This document shows, one piece after another, positions 1-15,000 of a stretch of 64,000 nucleotides of DNA. The DNA is from Strigamia acuminata. Lineage: Eukaryota > Arthropoda > Chilopoda > Geophilomorpha > Linotaeniidae. The stretch lies in the NCBI GenBank assembly GCA_949358305.1, contig OX442314.1, positions 66,472,429 through 66,536,428 of the forward strand, written 5' to 3'. The notes below the pieces were generated by a model, which did not search any database, was not told the DNA's origin, and was given only the letters and a program-made list of their open reading frames with translations. The position numbers were made by a program, and so were the translations under genes. Position 1 is the first letter of the stretch, and every line of letters begins with the position of its first letter.

Positions 1-3000
1 TGCGATGTGAAATAAACTGAAAATTTTTTTTTCAAAATTTATTGCTTGGGTGTTGCTAAAACTTATATTGAAGGCTTCTACTAAGGTTTAAACACTATTT
101 CTGAACATTCAGAGACATTGGACTTTTGGTGTTTGTGCTAAGTCAACTGTGATGAGATCAAAAGTCTATTCTCCCAAATCATTGGTTGGATGTTTCTAAA
201 ACTTACATTGGAGCCTTCTACTAAGGTTTAAACACTATTTCTGAACATTCAGAGACATTGGTCTTGTGGTGTTTGTGCTAAGTCAACTGTGATGAGATCA
301 AAAGTCTATTCTCCCAAATCATTGGTTGGATGTTTCTAAAACTTACATTGGAGCCTTCTACTAAGGTTTAAACACTATTTCTGAACATTCAGAGACATTG
401 GTGTTTGTGCTAAGTCAACTGCGATCTGAAATGAGCTCAAAATTTTTTTTTCAAAATTTATTGCTTGGGTGTTGCTAAAACTTATATTGAAGGCTTCTAC
501 TAAGGTTTAAACACTATTTCTGAACATTCAGAGACATTGGACTTGTGGTGTTTGTGCTAAGTCAACTGTGATGAGATCAAAAGTCTATTCTCCCAAATCA
601 TTGGTTGGATGTTTCTAAAACTTACATTGGAGCCTTCTACTAAGGTTTAAACACTATTTCTGAACATTCAGAGACATTGGTCTTGTGGTGTTTGTGCTAA
701 GTCAACTGTGATGAGATCAAAAGTCTATTCTCCCAAATCATTGGTTGGATGTTTCTAAAACTTACATTGGAGCCTTCTACTAAGGTTTAAACACTATTTC
801 TGAACATTCAGAGACATTAGTCTTGTGGTGTTTGTGCTAAGTCAACTGTGATGAGATCAAAAGTCTATTCTCCTAAATTATTGGTTGAATGTTTCTAAAA
901 CTTACATTGGAGCCTTCTACTAAGGTTTAAACACTATTTCTGAACATTCAGAGACATTGGTCTTGTGGTGTTTGTGCTAAGTCAACTGCGATGTGAAATG
1001 AACTGAAAATTTTTTTTTCAAAATTTATTGCTTGGGTGTTGCTAAAACTTATATTGAAGGCTTCTACTAAGGTTTAAACACTATTTCTGAACATTCAGAG
1101 ACATTGGACTTGTGGTGTTTGTGCTAAGTCAACTGTGATGAGATCAAAAGTCTATTCTCCCAAATCATTGGTTGGATGTTTCTAAAACTTACATTGGAGC
1201 CTTCTACTAAGGTTTAAACACTATTTCTGAACATTCAGAGACATTGGTCTTGTGGTGTTTGTGCTAAGTCAACTGTGATGAGATCAAAAGTCTATTCTTC
1301 CAAATCATTGGTTGGATGTTTCTAAAACTTACATTGGAGCCTTCTACTAAGGTTTAAACACTATTTCTGAACATTCAGAGACATTGGTCTTGTGGTGTTT
1401 GTGCTAAGTCAACTGTGATGAGATCAAAAGTCTATTCTCCCAAATCATTGGTTGGATGTTTCTAAAACTTACATTGGAGCCTTCTACTAAGGTTTAAACA
1501 CTATTTCTGAACATTCAGAGACATTAGTCTTGTGGTGTTTGTGCTAAGTCAACTGTGATGAGATCAAAAGTCTATTCTCCTAAATCATTGGTTGAATGTT
1601 TCTAAAACTTACATTGGAGCCTTCTACTAAGGTTTAAACACTATTTCTGAACATTCAGAGACATTGGTCTTGTGGTGTTTGTGCTAAGTCAACTGCGATG
1701 TGAAATGAACTGAAATTTTTTTTTCAAAATTTATTGCTTGGGTGTTGCTAAAACTTATATTGAAGGCTTCTACTAAGGTTTAAACACTATTTCTGAACAT
1801 TCAGAGACATTGGACTTGTGGTGTTTGTGCTAAGTCAACTGTGATGAGATCAAAAGTCTATTCTCCCAAATCATTGGTTGGATGTTTCTAAAACTTACAT
1901 TGGAGCCTTCTACTAAGGTTTAAACACTATTTCTGAACATTCAGAGACATTGGTCTTGTGGTGTTTGTGCTAAGTCAACTGTGATGAGATCAAAAGTCTA
2001 TTCTCCCAAATCATTGGTTGGATGTTTCTAAAACTTACATTGGAGCCTTCTACTAAGGTTTAAACACTATTTCTGAACATTCAGAGACATTGGTGTTTGT
2101 GCTAAGTCAACTGCGATCTGAAATGAGCTCAAAATTTTTTTTTCAAAATTTATTGCTTGGGTGTTGCTAAAACTTATATTGAAGGCTTCTACTAAGGTTT
2201 AAACACTATTTCTGAACATTCAGAGACATTGGACTTGTGGTGTTTGTGCTAAGTCAACTGTGATGAGATCAAAAGTCTATTCTCCCAAATCATTGGTTGG
2301 ATGTTTCTAAAACTTACATTGGAGCCTTCTACTAAGGTTTAAACACTATTTCTGAACATTCAGAGACATTGGTCTTGTGGTGTTTGTGCTAAGTCAACTG
2401 TGATGAGATCAAAAGTCTATTCTCCCAAATCATTGGTTGGATGTTTCTAAAACTTACATTGGAGCCTTCTACTAAGGTTTAAACACTATTTCTGAACATT
2501 CAGAGACATTAGTCTTGTGGTGTTTGTGCTAAGTCAACTGTGATGAGATCAAAAGTCTATTCTCCTAAATTATTGGTTGAATGTTTCTAAAACTTACATT
2601 GGAGCCTTCTACTAAGGTTTAAACACTATTTCTGAACATTCAGAGACATTGGTCTTGTGGTGTTTGTGCTAAGTCAACTGCGATGTGAAATGAACTGAAA
2701 ATTTTTTTTTCAAAATTTATTGCTTGGGTGTTGCTAAAACTTATATTGAAGGCTTCTACTAAGGTTTAAACACTATTTCTGAACATTCAGAGACATTGGA
2801 CTTGTGGTGTTTGTGCTAAGTCAACTGTGATGAGATCAAAAGTCTATTCTCCCAAATCATTGGTTGGATGTTTCTAAAACTTACATTGGAGCCTTCTACT
2901 AAGGTTTAAACACTATTTCTGAACATTCAGAGACATTGGTCTTGTGGTGTTTGTGCTAAGTCAACTGTGATGAGATCAAAAGTCTATTCTTCCAAATCAT

Positions 3001-6000
3001 TGGTTGGATGTTTCTAAAACTTACATTGGAGCCTTCTACTAAGGTTTAAACACTATTTCTGAACATTCAGAGACATTGGTCTTGTGGTGTTTGTGCTAAG
3101 TCAACTGTGATGAGATCAAAAGTCTATTCTCCCAAATCATTGGTTGGATGTTTCTAAAACTTACATTGGAGCCTTCTACTAAGGTTTAAACACTATTTCT
3201 GAACATTCAGAGACATTAGTCTTGTGGTGTTTGTGCTAAGTCAACTGTGATGAGATCAAAAGTCTATTCTCCTAAATCATTGGTTGAATGTTTCTAAAAC
3301 TTACATTGGAGCCTTCTACTAAGGTTTAAACACTATTTCTGAACATTCAGAGACATTGGTCTTGTGGTGTTTGTGCTAAGTCAACTGCGATGTGAAATGA
3401 ACTGAAATTTTTTTTTCAAAATTTATTGCTTGGGTGTTGCTAAAACTTATATTGAAGGCTTCTACTAAGGTTTAAACACTATTTCTGAACATTCAGAGAC
3501 ATTGGACTTGTGGTGTTTGTGCTAAGTCAACTGTGATGAGATCAAAAGTCTATTCTCCCAAATCATTGGTTGGATGTTTCTAAAACTTACATTGGAGCCT
3601 TCTACTAAGGTTTAAACACTATTTCTGAACATTCAGAGACATTGGTCTTGTGGTGTTTGTGCTAAGTCAACTGTGATGAGATCAAAAGTCTATTCTCCCA
3701 AATCATTGGTTGGATGTTTCTAAAACTTACATTGGAGCCTTCTACTAAGGTGTAAACACTATTTCTGAACGTTCAGAGACATTGGTCTTGTGGTGTTTGT
3801 GCTAAGTCAACTGTGATGAGATCAAAAGTCTATTCTCCCAAATCATTGGTTGGATGTTTCTAAAACTTACATTGGAACCTTCTACTAAGGTTTAAACACT
3901 ATTTCTGAACATTCAGAGACATTGGTGTTTGTGCTAAGTCAACTGCGATCTGAAATGAGCTCAAAATTTTTTTTTCAAAATTTATTGCTTGGGTGTTGCT
4001 AAAACTTATATTGAAGGCTTCTACTAAGGTTTAAACACTATTTCTGAACATTCAGAGACATTGGACTTGTGGTGTTTGTGCTAAGTCAACTGTGATGAGA
4101 TCAAAAGTCTATTCTCCCAAATCATTGGTTGGATGTTTCTAAAACTTACATTGGAGCCTTCTACTAAGGTTTAAACACTATTTCTGAACATTCAGAGACA
4201 TTGGTCTTGTGGTGTTTGTGCTAAGTCAACTGTGATGAGATCAAAAGTCTATTCTCCCAAATCATTGGTTGGATGTTTCTAAAACTTACATTGGAGCCTT
4301 CTACTAAGGTGTAAACACTATTTCTGAACATTCAGAGACATTGGTCTTGTGGTGTTTGTGCTAAGTCAACTGTGAAGAGATCAAAAGTCTATTCTTCCAA
4401 ATCATTGATTGGATGTTTCTAAAACTTACATTGGAGCCTTCTACTAAGGTTTAAACACTATTTCTGAACATTCAGAGACATTGGTGTTTGTGCTAAGTCA
4501 ACTGCGATCTGAAATGAGCTCAAAATTTTTTTTTCAAAATTTATTGCTTGGGTGTTGCTAAAACTTATATTGAAGGCTTCTACTAAGGTTTAAACACTTT
4601 TTCTGAACATTCAGAGACATTGGACTTGTGGTGTTTGTGCTAATTTAACTGTGATGAGATCAAAAGTCTATTCTGCCAAATCATTGCTTGATGTTGCTAA
4701 AACTTACATTTAAGGCTTCTACAAAGGTTTAAACACTATTTATAAACATTCAGACACATTGGACTTGTGGTGTTTGTGCTAAGTTAACTGTGATGAGATC
4801 AAAAGTCTATTCTCCCAAATCATTGGTTGGATGTTTCTAAAACTTACATTGGAGCCTTCTACTAAGGTTTAAACACTATTTCTGAACATTCAGAGACATT
4901 GGTCTTGTGGTGTTTGTGCTAAGTCAACTGTGATGAGATCAAAAGTCTATTCTCCCAAATCATTGGTTGGATGTTTCTAAAACTTACATTGGAGCCTTCT
5001 ACTAAGGTTTAAACACTATTTCTGAACATTCAGAGACATTGGTGTTTGTGCTAAGTGAACTGCGATCTGAAATGAGCTCAAAATTTTTTTTTCAAAATTT
5101 ATTGCTTGGGTGTTGCTAAAACTTATATTGAAGGCTTCTACTAAGGTTTAAACACTATTTCTGAACATTCAGAGACATTGGACTTGTGGTGTTTGTGCTA
5201 AGTCAACTGTGATGAGATCAAAAGTCTATTCTCCCAAATCATTGGTTGGATGTTTCTAAAACTTACATTGGAGCCTTCTACTAAGGTTTAAACACTATTT
5301 CTGAACATTCAGAGACATTGGTCTTGTGGTGTTTGTGCTAAGTCAACTGTGATGAGATCAAAAGTCTATTCTTCCAAATCATTGGTTGGATGTTTCTAAA
5401 ACTTACATTGGAGCCTTCTACTAAGGTTTAAACACTATTTCTGAACATTCAGAGACATTGGTCTTGTGGTGTTTGTGCTAAGTCAACTGTGATGAGATCA
5501 AAAGTCTATTCTCCCAAATCATTGGTTGGATGTTTCTAAAACTTACATTGGAGCCTTCTACTAAGGTTTAAACACTATTTCTGAACATTCAGAGACATTA
5601 GTCTTGTGGTGTTTGTGCTAAGTCAACTGTGATGAGATCAAAAGTCTATTCTCCTAAATCATTGGTTGAATGTTTCTAAAACTTACATTGGAGCCTTCTA
5701 CTAAGGTTTAAACACTATTTCTGAACATTCAGAGACATTGGTCTTGTGGTGTTTGTGCTAAGTCAACTGCGATGTGAAATGAACTGAAATTTTTTTTTCA
5801 AAATTTATTGCTTGGGTGTTGCTAAAACTTATATTGAAGGCTTCTACTAAGGTTTAAACACTATTTCTGAACATTCAGAGACATTGGACTTGTGGTGTTT
5901 GTGCTAAGTCAACTGTGATGAGATCAAAAGTCTATTCTCCCAAATCATTGGTTGGATGTTTCTAAAACTTACATTGGAGCCTTCTACTAAGGTTTAAACA

Positions 6001-9000
6001 CTATTTCTGAACATTCAGAGACATTGGTCTTGTGGTGTTTGTGCTAAGTCAACTGTGATGAGATCAAAAGTCTATTCTCCCAAATCATTGGTTGGATGTT
6101 TCTAAAACTTACATTGGAGCCTTCTACTAAGGTGTAAACACTATTTCTGAACGTTCAGAGACATTGGTCTTGTGGTGTTTGTGCTAAGTCAACTGTGATG
6201 AGATCAAAAGTCTATTCTCCCAAATCATTGGTTGGATGTTTCTAAAACTTACATTGGAACCTTCTACTAAGGTTTAAACACTATTTCTGAACATTCAGAG
6301 ACATTGGTGTTTGTGCTAAGTCAACTGCGATCTGAAATGAGCTCAAAATTTTTTTTTTAAAATTTATTGCTTGGGTGTTGCTAAAACTTATATTGAAGGC
6401 TTCTACTAAGGTTTAAACACTATTTCTGAACATTCAGAGACATTGGACTTGTGGTGTTTGTGCTAAGTCAACTGTGATGAGATCAAAAGTCTATTCTCCC
6501 AAATCATTGGTTGGATGTTTCTAAAACTTACATTGGAGCCTTCTACTAAGGTTTAAACACTATTTCTGAACATTCAGAGACATTGGTCTTGTGGTGTTTG
6601 TGCTAAGTCAACTGTGATGAGATCAAAAGTCTATTCTCCCAAATCATTGGTTGGATGTTTCTAAAACTTACATTGGAGCCTTCTACTAAGGTGTAAACAC
6701 TATTTCTGAACATTCAGAGACATTGGTCTTGTGGTGTTTGTGCTAAGTCAACTGTGAAGAGATCAAAAGTCTATTCTTCCAAATCATTGATTGGATGTTT
6801 CTAAAACTTACATTGGAGCCTTCTACTAAGGTTTAAACACTATTTCTGAACATTCAGAGACATTGGTGTTTGTGCTAAGTCAACTGCGATCTGAAATGAG
6901 CTCAAAATTTTTTTTTCAAAATTTATTGCTTGGGTGTTGCTAAAACTTATATTGAAGGCTTCTACTAAGGTTTAAACACTTTTTCTGAACATTCAGAGAC
7001 ATTGGACTTGTGGTGTTTGTGCTAATTTAACTGTGATGAGATCAAAAGTCTATTCTGCCTAATCATTGCTTGATGTTGCTAAAACTTACATTTAAGGCTT
7101 CTACAAAGGTTTAAACACTATTTATAAACATTCAGACACATTGGACTTGTGGTGTTTGTGCTAAGTTAACTGTGATGAGATCAAAAGTCTATTCTCCCAA
7201 ATCATTGGTTGGATGTTTCTAAAACTTACATTGGAGTCTTCTACTAAGGTTTAAACACTATTTCTGAACATTCAGAGACATTGGTCTTGTGGTGTTTGTG
7301 CTAAGTCAACTGCGATGTGAAATGAACTGAAATTTTTTTTTCAAAATTTATTGCTTGGGTGTTGCTAAAACTTATATTGAAGGCTTCTACTAAGGTTTAA
7401 ACACTATTTCTGAACATTCAGAGACATTGGACTTGTGGTGTTTGTGCTAAGTCAACTGTGATGAGATCAAAAGTCTATTCTCCCAAATCATTGATTGGAT
7501 GTTTCTAAAACTTACATTGGAGCCTTCTACTAAGGTTTAAACACTATTTCTGAACATTCAGAGACATTGGTGTTTGTGCTAAGTCAACTGCAATCTGAAA
7601 TGAGCTCAAAATTTTTTTTTCAAAATTTATTGCTTGGGTGTTGCTAAAACTTATATTAAAGGCTTCTACTAAGGTTTAAACACTATTTCTGAACATTCAG
7701 AGACATTGGACTTGTGGTGTTTGTGCTAAGTCAACTGTGATGAGATCAAAAGTCTATTCTTCCAAATCATTGATTGGATGTTTCTAAAACTTACATTGGA
7801 GCCTTCTACTAAGGTTTAAACACTATTTCTGAACATTCAGAGACATTGGTGTTTGTGCTAAGTCAACTGCGATCTGAAATGAGCTCAAAATTTTTTTTTC
7901 AAAATTTATTGCTTGGGTGTTGCTAAAACTTATATTGAAGGCTTCTACTAAGGTTTAAACACTATTTCTGAACATTCAGAGACATTGGACTTGTGGTGTT
8001 TGTGCTAAGTCAACTGTGATGAGATCAAAAGTCTATTCTCCCAAATCATTGGTTGGATGTTTCTAAAACTTACATTGGAGTCTTCTACTAAGGTTTAAAC
8101 ACTATTTCTGAACATTCAGAGACATTGGTCTTGTGGTGTTTGTGCTAAGTCAACTGTGATGAGATCAAAAGTCTATTCTCCCAAATCATTGGTTGGATGT
8201 TTCTAAAACTTACATTGGAGCCTTCTACTAAGGTGTAAACACTATTTCTGAACGTTCAGAGACATTGGTCTTGTGGTGTTTGTGCTAAGTCAACTGTGAT
8301 GAGATCAAAAGTCTATTCTCCCAAATCATTGGTTGGATGTTTCTAAAACTTACATTGGAGCCTTCTACTAAGGTTTAAACACTATTTCTGAACATTCAGA
8401 GACATTGGTGTTTGTGCTAAGTCAACTGCAATCTGAAATGAGCTCAAAATTTTTTTTTCAAAATTTATTGCTTGGGTGTTGCTAAAACTTATATTGAAGG
8501 CTTCTACTAAGGTTTAAACACTATTTCTGAACATTCAGAGACATTGGACTTGTGGTGTTTGTGCTAAGTCAACTGTGATGAGATCAAAAGTCTATTCTCT
8601 CAAATCATTGGTTGGATGTTTCTAAAACTTACATTGGAGCCTTCTACTAAGGTTTAAACACTATTTCTGAACATTCAGAGACATTGGTCTTGTGGTGTTT
8701 GTGCTAAGTCAACTGTGATGAGATCAAAAGTCTATTCTCCCAAATCATTGGTTGGATGTTTCTAAAACTTACATTGGAGCCTTCTACTAAGGTGTAAACA
8801 CTATTTCTGAACATTCAGAGACATTGGTCTTGTGGTGTTTGTGCTAAGTCAACTGTGATTAGATCAAAAGTCTATTCTCCCAAATCATTGGTTGGATGTT
8901 TCTAAAACTTACATTGGAGCCTTCTACTAAGGTTTAAACACTATTTCTGAACATTCAGAGACATTGGTCTTGTGGTGTTTGTGCTAAGTCAACTGTGATG

Positions 9001-12000
9001 AGATCAAAAGTCTATTCTGCCAAATCATTGCTTGGATGTTGCTAAAACTTACATTTAAGGCTTCTACAAAGGTTTAAACACTATTTATAAACATTCAGAC
9101 ACATTGGACTTGTGGTGTTTGTGCTAAGTTAACTGTGATGAGATCAAAAGTCTATTCTCCCAAATCATTGCTTAGATGTTGCTAAAACTTACATTTAAGG
9201 CTTCTACAAAGGTTTAAACACTATTTATAAACATTCAGACACATTGGACTTGTGGTGTTTGTGCTAAGTTAACTGTGATGAGATCAAAAGTCTATTCTCC
9301 TAAATCATTGGTTGGATGTTTCTAAAACTTACATTGGAGCCTTCTACTAAGGTTTAAACACTATTTCTGAACATTCAGAGACATTGGTCTTGTGGTGTTT
9401 GTGCTAAGTCAACTGTGATGAGATCAAAAGTCTATTCTGCCAAATCATTGCTTGGATGTTGCTAAAACTTACATTTAAGGCTTCTACAAAGGTTTAAACA
9501 CTATTTATAAACATTCAGACACATTGGACTTGTGGTGTTTGTGCTAAGTTAACTGTGATGAGATCAAAAGTCTATTCTCCCAAATCATTGGTTGGATGTT
9601 TCTAAAACTTACATTGGAGCCTTCTACTAAGGTTTAAACACTATTTCTGAACATTCAGAGACATTGGTCTTGTGGTGTTTGTGCTAAGTCAACTGTGATG
9701 AGATCAAAAGTCTATTCTCCCAAATCATTGGTTGGATGTTTCTAAAACTTACATTGGAGCCTTCTACTAAGGTTTAAACACTAATTCTGAACATTCAGAG
9801 ACATTGGTCTTGTGGTGTTTGTGCTAAGTCAACTGTGATGAGATCAAAAGTCTATTCTCCCAAATCATTGGTTGGATGTTTCTAAAACTTACATTAGAGC
9901 CTTCTACTAAGGTTTAAACACTATTTCTGAACATTCAGAGACATTGGTCTTGTGGTGTTTGTGCTAAGTCAACTGTGATGAGATCAAAAGTCTATTCTCC
10001 CAAATTATTGGTTGGATGTTTCTAAAACTTACATTGGAGCCTTCTACTAAGGTTTAAACACTATTTCTGAACATTCAGAGACATTGGACTTGTGGTGTTT
10101 GTGCTAAGTCAACTGTGATGAGATCAAAAGTCTATTCTGCCAAATCATTGCTTGGATGTTGCTAAAACTTACATTTAAGGCTTCTACAAAGGTTTAAACA
10201 CTATTTATAAACATTCAGACACATTGGACTTGTGGTGTTTGTGCTAAGTCAACTGTGATTAGATCAAAAGTCTATTCTCCCAAATCATTGGTTGGATGTT
10301 TCTAAAACTTACATTGGAGCCTTCTACTAAGGTTTAAACACTATTTCTGAACATTCAGAGACATTGGACTTGTGGTGTTTGTGCTAAGTCAACTGTGATG
10401 AGATCAAAAGTCTATTCTGCCAAATCATTGCTTGAATGTTTCTAAAACTTACATTGGAGCCTTCTACTAAGGTTTAAACACTATTTCTGAACATTCAGAG
10501 ACACTGGTCTTGTCGTGTTTGTGCTAAGTCAACTGTGAAGAGATCAAAAGTCTATTCTTCCAAATCATTGATTGGATGTTTCTAAAACTTACATTGGAGC
10601 CTTCTACTAAGGTTTAAACACTATTTCTGAACATTCAGAGACATTGGTGTTTGTGCTAAGTCAACTGCGATCTGAAATAAGCTCAAAATTTTTTTTTCAA
10701 AATTTATTGCTTGGGTGTTGCTAAAACTTATATTGAAGGCTTCTACTAAGGTTTAAACACTATTTCTGAACATTCAGAGACATTGGACTTGTGGTGTTTG
10801 TGCTAAGTCAACTGTGATGAGATCAAAAGTCTATTCTCCCAAATCATTGGTTGGATGTTTCTAAAACTTACATTGGAGCCTTCTACTAAGGTTTAAACAC
10901 TATTTCTGAACATTCAGAGACATTGGACTTGTGGTGTTTGTGCTAAGTCAACTGTGATGAGATCAAAAGTCTATTCTACCAAATCATTGCTTGAATGTTT
11001 CTAAAACTTACATTGGAGCCTTCTACTAAGGTTTAAACACTATTTCTGAACATTCAGAGACACTGGTCTTGTCGTGTTTGTGCTAAGTCAACTGTGAAGA
11101 GATCAAAAGTCTATTCTTCCAAATCATTGATTGGATGTTTCTAAAACTTACATTGGAGCCTTCTACTAAGGTTTAAACACTATTTCTGAACATTCAGAGA
11201 CATTGGTGTTTGTGCTAAGTCAACTGCGATCTGAAATGAGCTCAAAATTTTTTTTTCAAAATTTATTGCTTGGGTGTTGCTAAAACTTATATTGAAGGCT
11301 TCTACTAAGGTTTAAACACTATTTCTGAACATTCAGAGACATTGGACTTGTGGTGTTTGTGCTAAGTCAACTGTGATGAGATCAAAAGTCTATTCTCCCA
11401 AATCATTGGTTGGATGTTTCTAAAACTTACATTGGAGCCTTCTACTAAGGTTTAAACACTATTTCTGAACATTCAGAGACATTGGTCTTGTGGTGTTTGT
11501 GCTAAGTCAACTGTGATGAGATCAAAAGTCTATTCTGCCAAATCATTGCTTGGATGTTGCTAAAACTTACATTTAAGGCTTCTACAAAGGTTTAAACACT
11601 ATTTATAAACATTCAGACACATTGGACTTGTGGTGTTTGTGCTAAGTTAACTGTGATGAGATCAAAAGTCTATTCTCCCAAATCATTGGTTGGATGTTTC
11701 TAAAACTTACATTGGAGCCTTCTACTAAGGTTTAAACACTATTTCTGAACATTCAGAGACATTGGTGTTTGTGCTAAGTGAACTGCGATCTGAAATAAGC
11801 TCAAAATTTTTTTTTCAAATTTTATTGCTTGGGTGTTGCTAAAACTTATATTGAAGGCTTCTACTAAGGTTTAAACACTATTTCTGAACATTCAGAGACA
11901 TTGGACTTGTGGTGTTTGTGCTAAGTCAACTGTGATGAGATCAAAAGTCTATTCTCCCAAATCATTGGTTGGATGTTTCTAAAACTTACATTGGAGCCTT

Positions 12001-15000
12001 CTACTAAGGTTTAAACACTATTTCTGAACATTCAGAGACATTGGTCTTGTGGTGTTTGTGCTAAGTCAACTGTGATGAGATCAAAAGTCTATTCTCCCAA
12101 ATCATTGGTTGGATGTTTCTAAAACTTACATTGGAGCCTTCTACTAAGGTTTAAACACTATTTCTGAACATTCAGAGACATTGGTCTTGTGGTGTTTGTG
12201 CTAAGTCAACTGTGATGAGATCAAAAGTCTATTCTCCCAAATCATTGGTTGGATGTTTCTAAAACTTACATTGGAGCCTTCTACTAAGGTTTAAACACTA
12301 TTTCTGAACATTCAGAGACATTGGTCTTGTGGTGTTTGTGCTAAGTCAACTGTGATGAGATCAAAAGTCTATTCTCCCAAATCATTGGTTGGATGTTTCT
12401 AAAACTTACATTGGAGCCTTCTACTAAGGTTTAAACACTATTTCTGAACATTCAGAGACATTAGTCTTGTGGTGTTTGTGCTAAGTCAACTGTGATGAGA
12501 TCAAAAGTCTATTCTCCTAAATCATTGGTTGAATGTTTCTAAAACTTACATTGGAGCCTTCTACTAAGGTTTAAACACTATTTCTGAACATTCAGAGACA
12601 TTGGTCTTGTGGTGTTTGTGCTAAGTCAACTGTGATGAGATCAAAAGTCTATTCTTCCAAATCATTGGTTGGATGTTTCTAAAACTTACATTGGAGCCTT
12701 CTACTAAGGTTTAAACACTATTTCTGAACATTCAGAGACATTGGTCTTGTGGTGTTTGTGCTAAGTCAACTGTGATGAGATCAAAAGTCTATTCTCCCAA
12801 ATCATTGGTTGGATGTTTCTAAAACTTACATTGGAGCCTTCTACTAAGGTTTAAACACTATTTCTGAACATTCAGAGACATTAGTCTTGTGGTGTTTGTG
12901 CTAAGTCAACTGTGATGAGATCAAAAGTCTATTCTCCTAAATCATTGGTTGAATGTTTCTAAAACTTACATTGGAGCCTTCTACTAAGGTTTAAACACTA
13001 TTTCTGAACATTCAGAGACATTGGACTTGTGGTGTTTGTGCTAAGTCAACTGTGATGAGATCAAAAGTCTATTCTCCCAAATCATTGGTTGGATGTTTCT
13101 AAAACTTACATTGGAGCCTTCTACTAAGGTTTAAACACTATTTCTGAACATTCAGAGACATTGGTCTTGTGGTGTTTGTGCTAAGTCAACTGTGATGAGA
13201 TCAAAAGTCTATTCTTCCAAATCATTGGTTGGATGTTTCTAAAACTTACATTGGAGCCTTCTACTAAGGTTTAAACACTATTTCTGAACATTCAGAGACA
13301 TTGGTCTTGTGGTGTTTGTGCTAAGTCAACTGTGATGAGATCAAAAGTCTATTCTCCCAAATCATTGGTTGGATGTTTCTAAAACTTACATTGGAGCCTT
13401 CTACTAAGGTTTAAACACTATTTCTGAACATTCAGAGACATTAGTCTTGTGGTGTTTGTGCTAAGTCAACTGTGATGAGATCAAAAGTCTATTCTCCTAA
13501 ATCATTGGTTGAATGTTTCTAAAACTTACATTGGAGCCTTCTACTAAGGTTTAAACACTATTTCTGAACATTCAGAGACATTGGTCTTGTGGTGTTTGTG
13601 CTAAGTCAACTGTGATGAGATCAAAAGTCTATTCTTCCAAATCATTGGTTGGATGTTTCTAAAACTTACATTGGAGCCTTCTACTAAGGTTTAAACACTA
13701 TTTCTGAACATTCAGAGACATTGGTCTTGTGGTGTTTGTGCTAAGTCAACTGTGATGAGATCAAAAGTCTATTCTCCCAAATCATTGGTTGGATGTTTCT
13801 AAAACTTACATTGGAGCCTTCTACTAAGGTTTAAACACTATTTCTGAACATTCAGAGACATTAGTCTTGTGGTGTTTGTGCTAAGTCAACTGTGATGAGA
13901 TCAAAAGTCTATTCTCCTAAATCATTGGTTGAATGTTTCTAAAACTTACATTGGAGCCTTCTACTAAGGTTTAAACACTATTTCTGAACATTCAGAGACA
14001 TTGGTCTTGTGGTGTTTGTGCTAAGTCAACTGCGATGTGAAATGAACTGAAATTTTTTTTTCAAAATTTATTGCTTGGGTGTTGCTAAAACTTATATTGA
14101 AGGCTTCTACTAAGGTTTAAACACTATTTCTGAACATTCAGAGACATTGGACTTGTGGTGTTTGTGCTAAGTCAACTGTGATGAGATCAAAAGTCTATTC
14201 TCCCAAATCATTGGTTGGATGTTTCTAAAACTTACATTGGAGCCTTCTACTAAGGTTTAAACACTATTTCTGAACATTCAGAGACATTGGTCTTGTGGTG
14301 TTTGTGCTAAGTCAACTGTGATGAGATCAAAAGTCTATTCTCCCAAATCATTGGTTGGATGTTTCTAAAACTTACATTGGAGCCTTCTACTAAGGTGTAA
14401 ACACTATTTCTGAACGTTCAGAGACATTGGTCTTGTGGTGTTTGTGCTAAGTCAACTGTGATGAGATCAAAAGTCTATTCTCCCAAATCATTGGTTGGAT
14501 GTTTCTAAAACTTACATTGGAACCTTCTACTAAGGTTTAAACACTATTTCTGAACATTCAGAGACATTGGTGTTTGTGCTAAGTCAACTGCGATCTGAAA
14601 TGAGCTCAAAATTTTTTTTTCAAAATTTATTGCTTGGGTGTTGCTAAAACTTATATTGAAGGCTTCTACTAAGGTTTAAACACTATTTCTGAACATTCAG
14701 AGACATTGGACTTGTGGTGTTTGTGCTAAGTCAACTGTGATGAGATCAAAAGTCTATTCTCCCAAATCATTGGTTGGATGTTTCTAAAACTTACATTGGA
14801 GCCTTCTACTAAGGTTTAAACACTATTTCTGAACATTCAGAGACATTGGTCTTGTGGTGTTTGTGCTAAGTCAACTGTGATGAGATCAAAAGTCTATTCT
14901 CCCAAATCATTGGTTGGATGTTTCTAAAACTTACATTGGAGCCTTCTACTAAGGTTTAAACACTATTTCTGAACATTCAGAGACATTGGTCTTGTGGTGT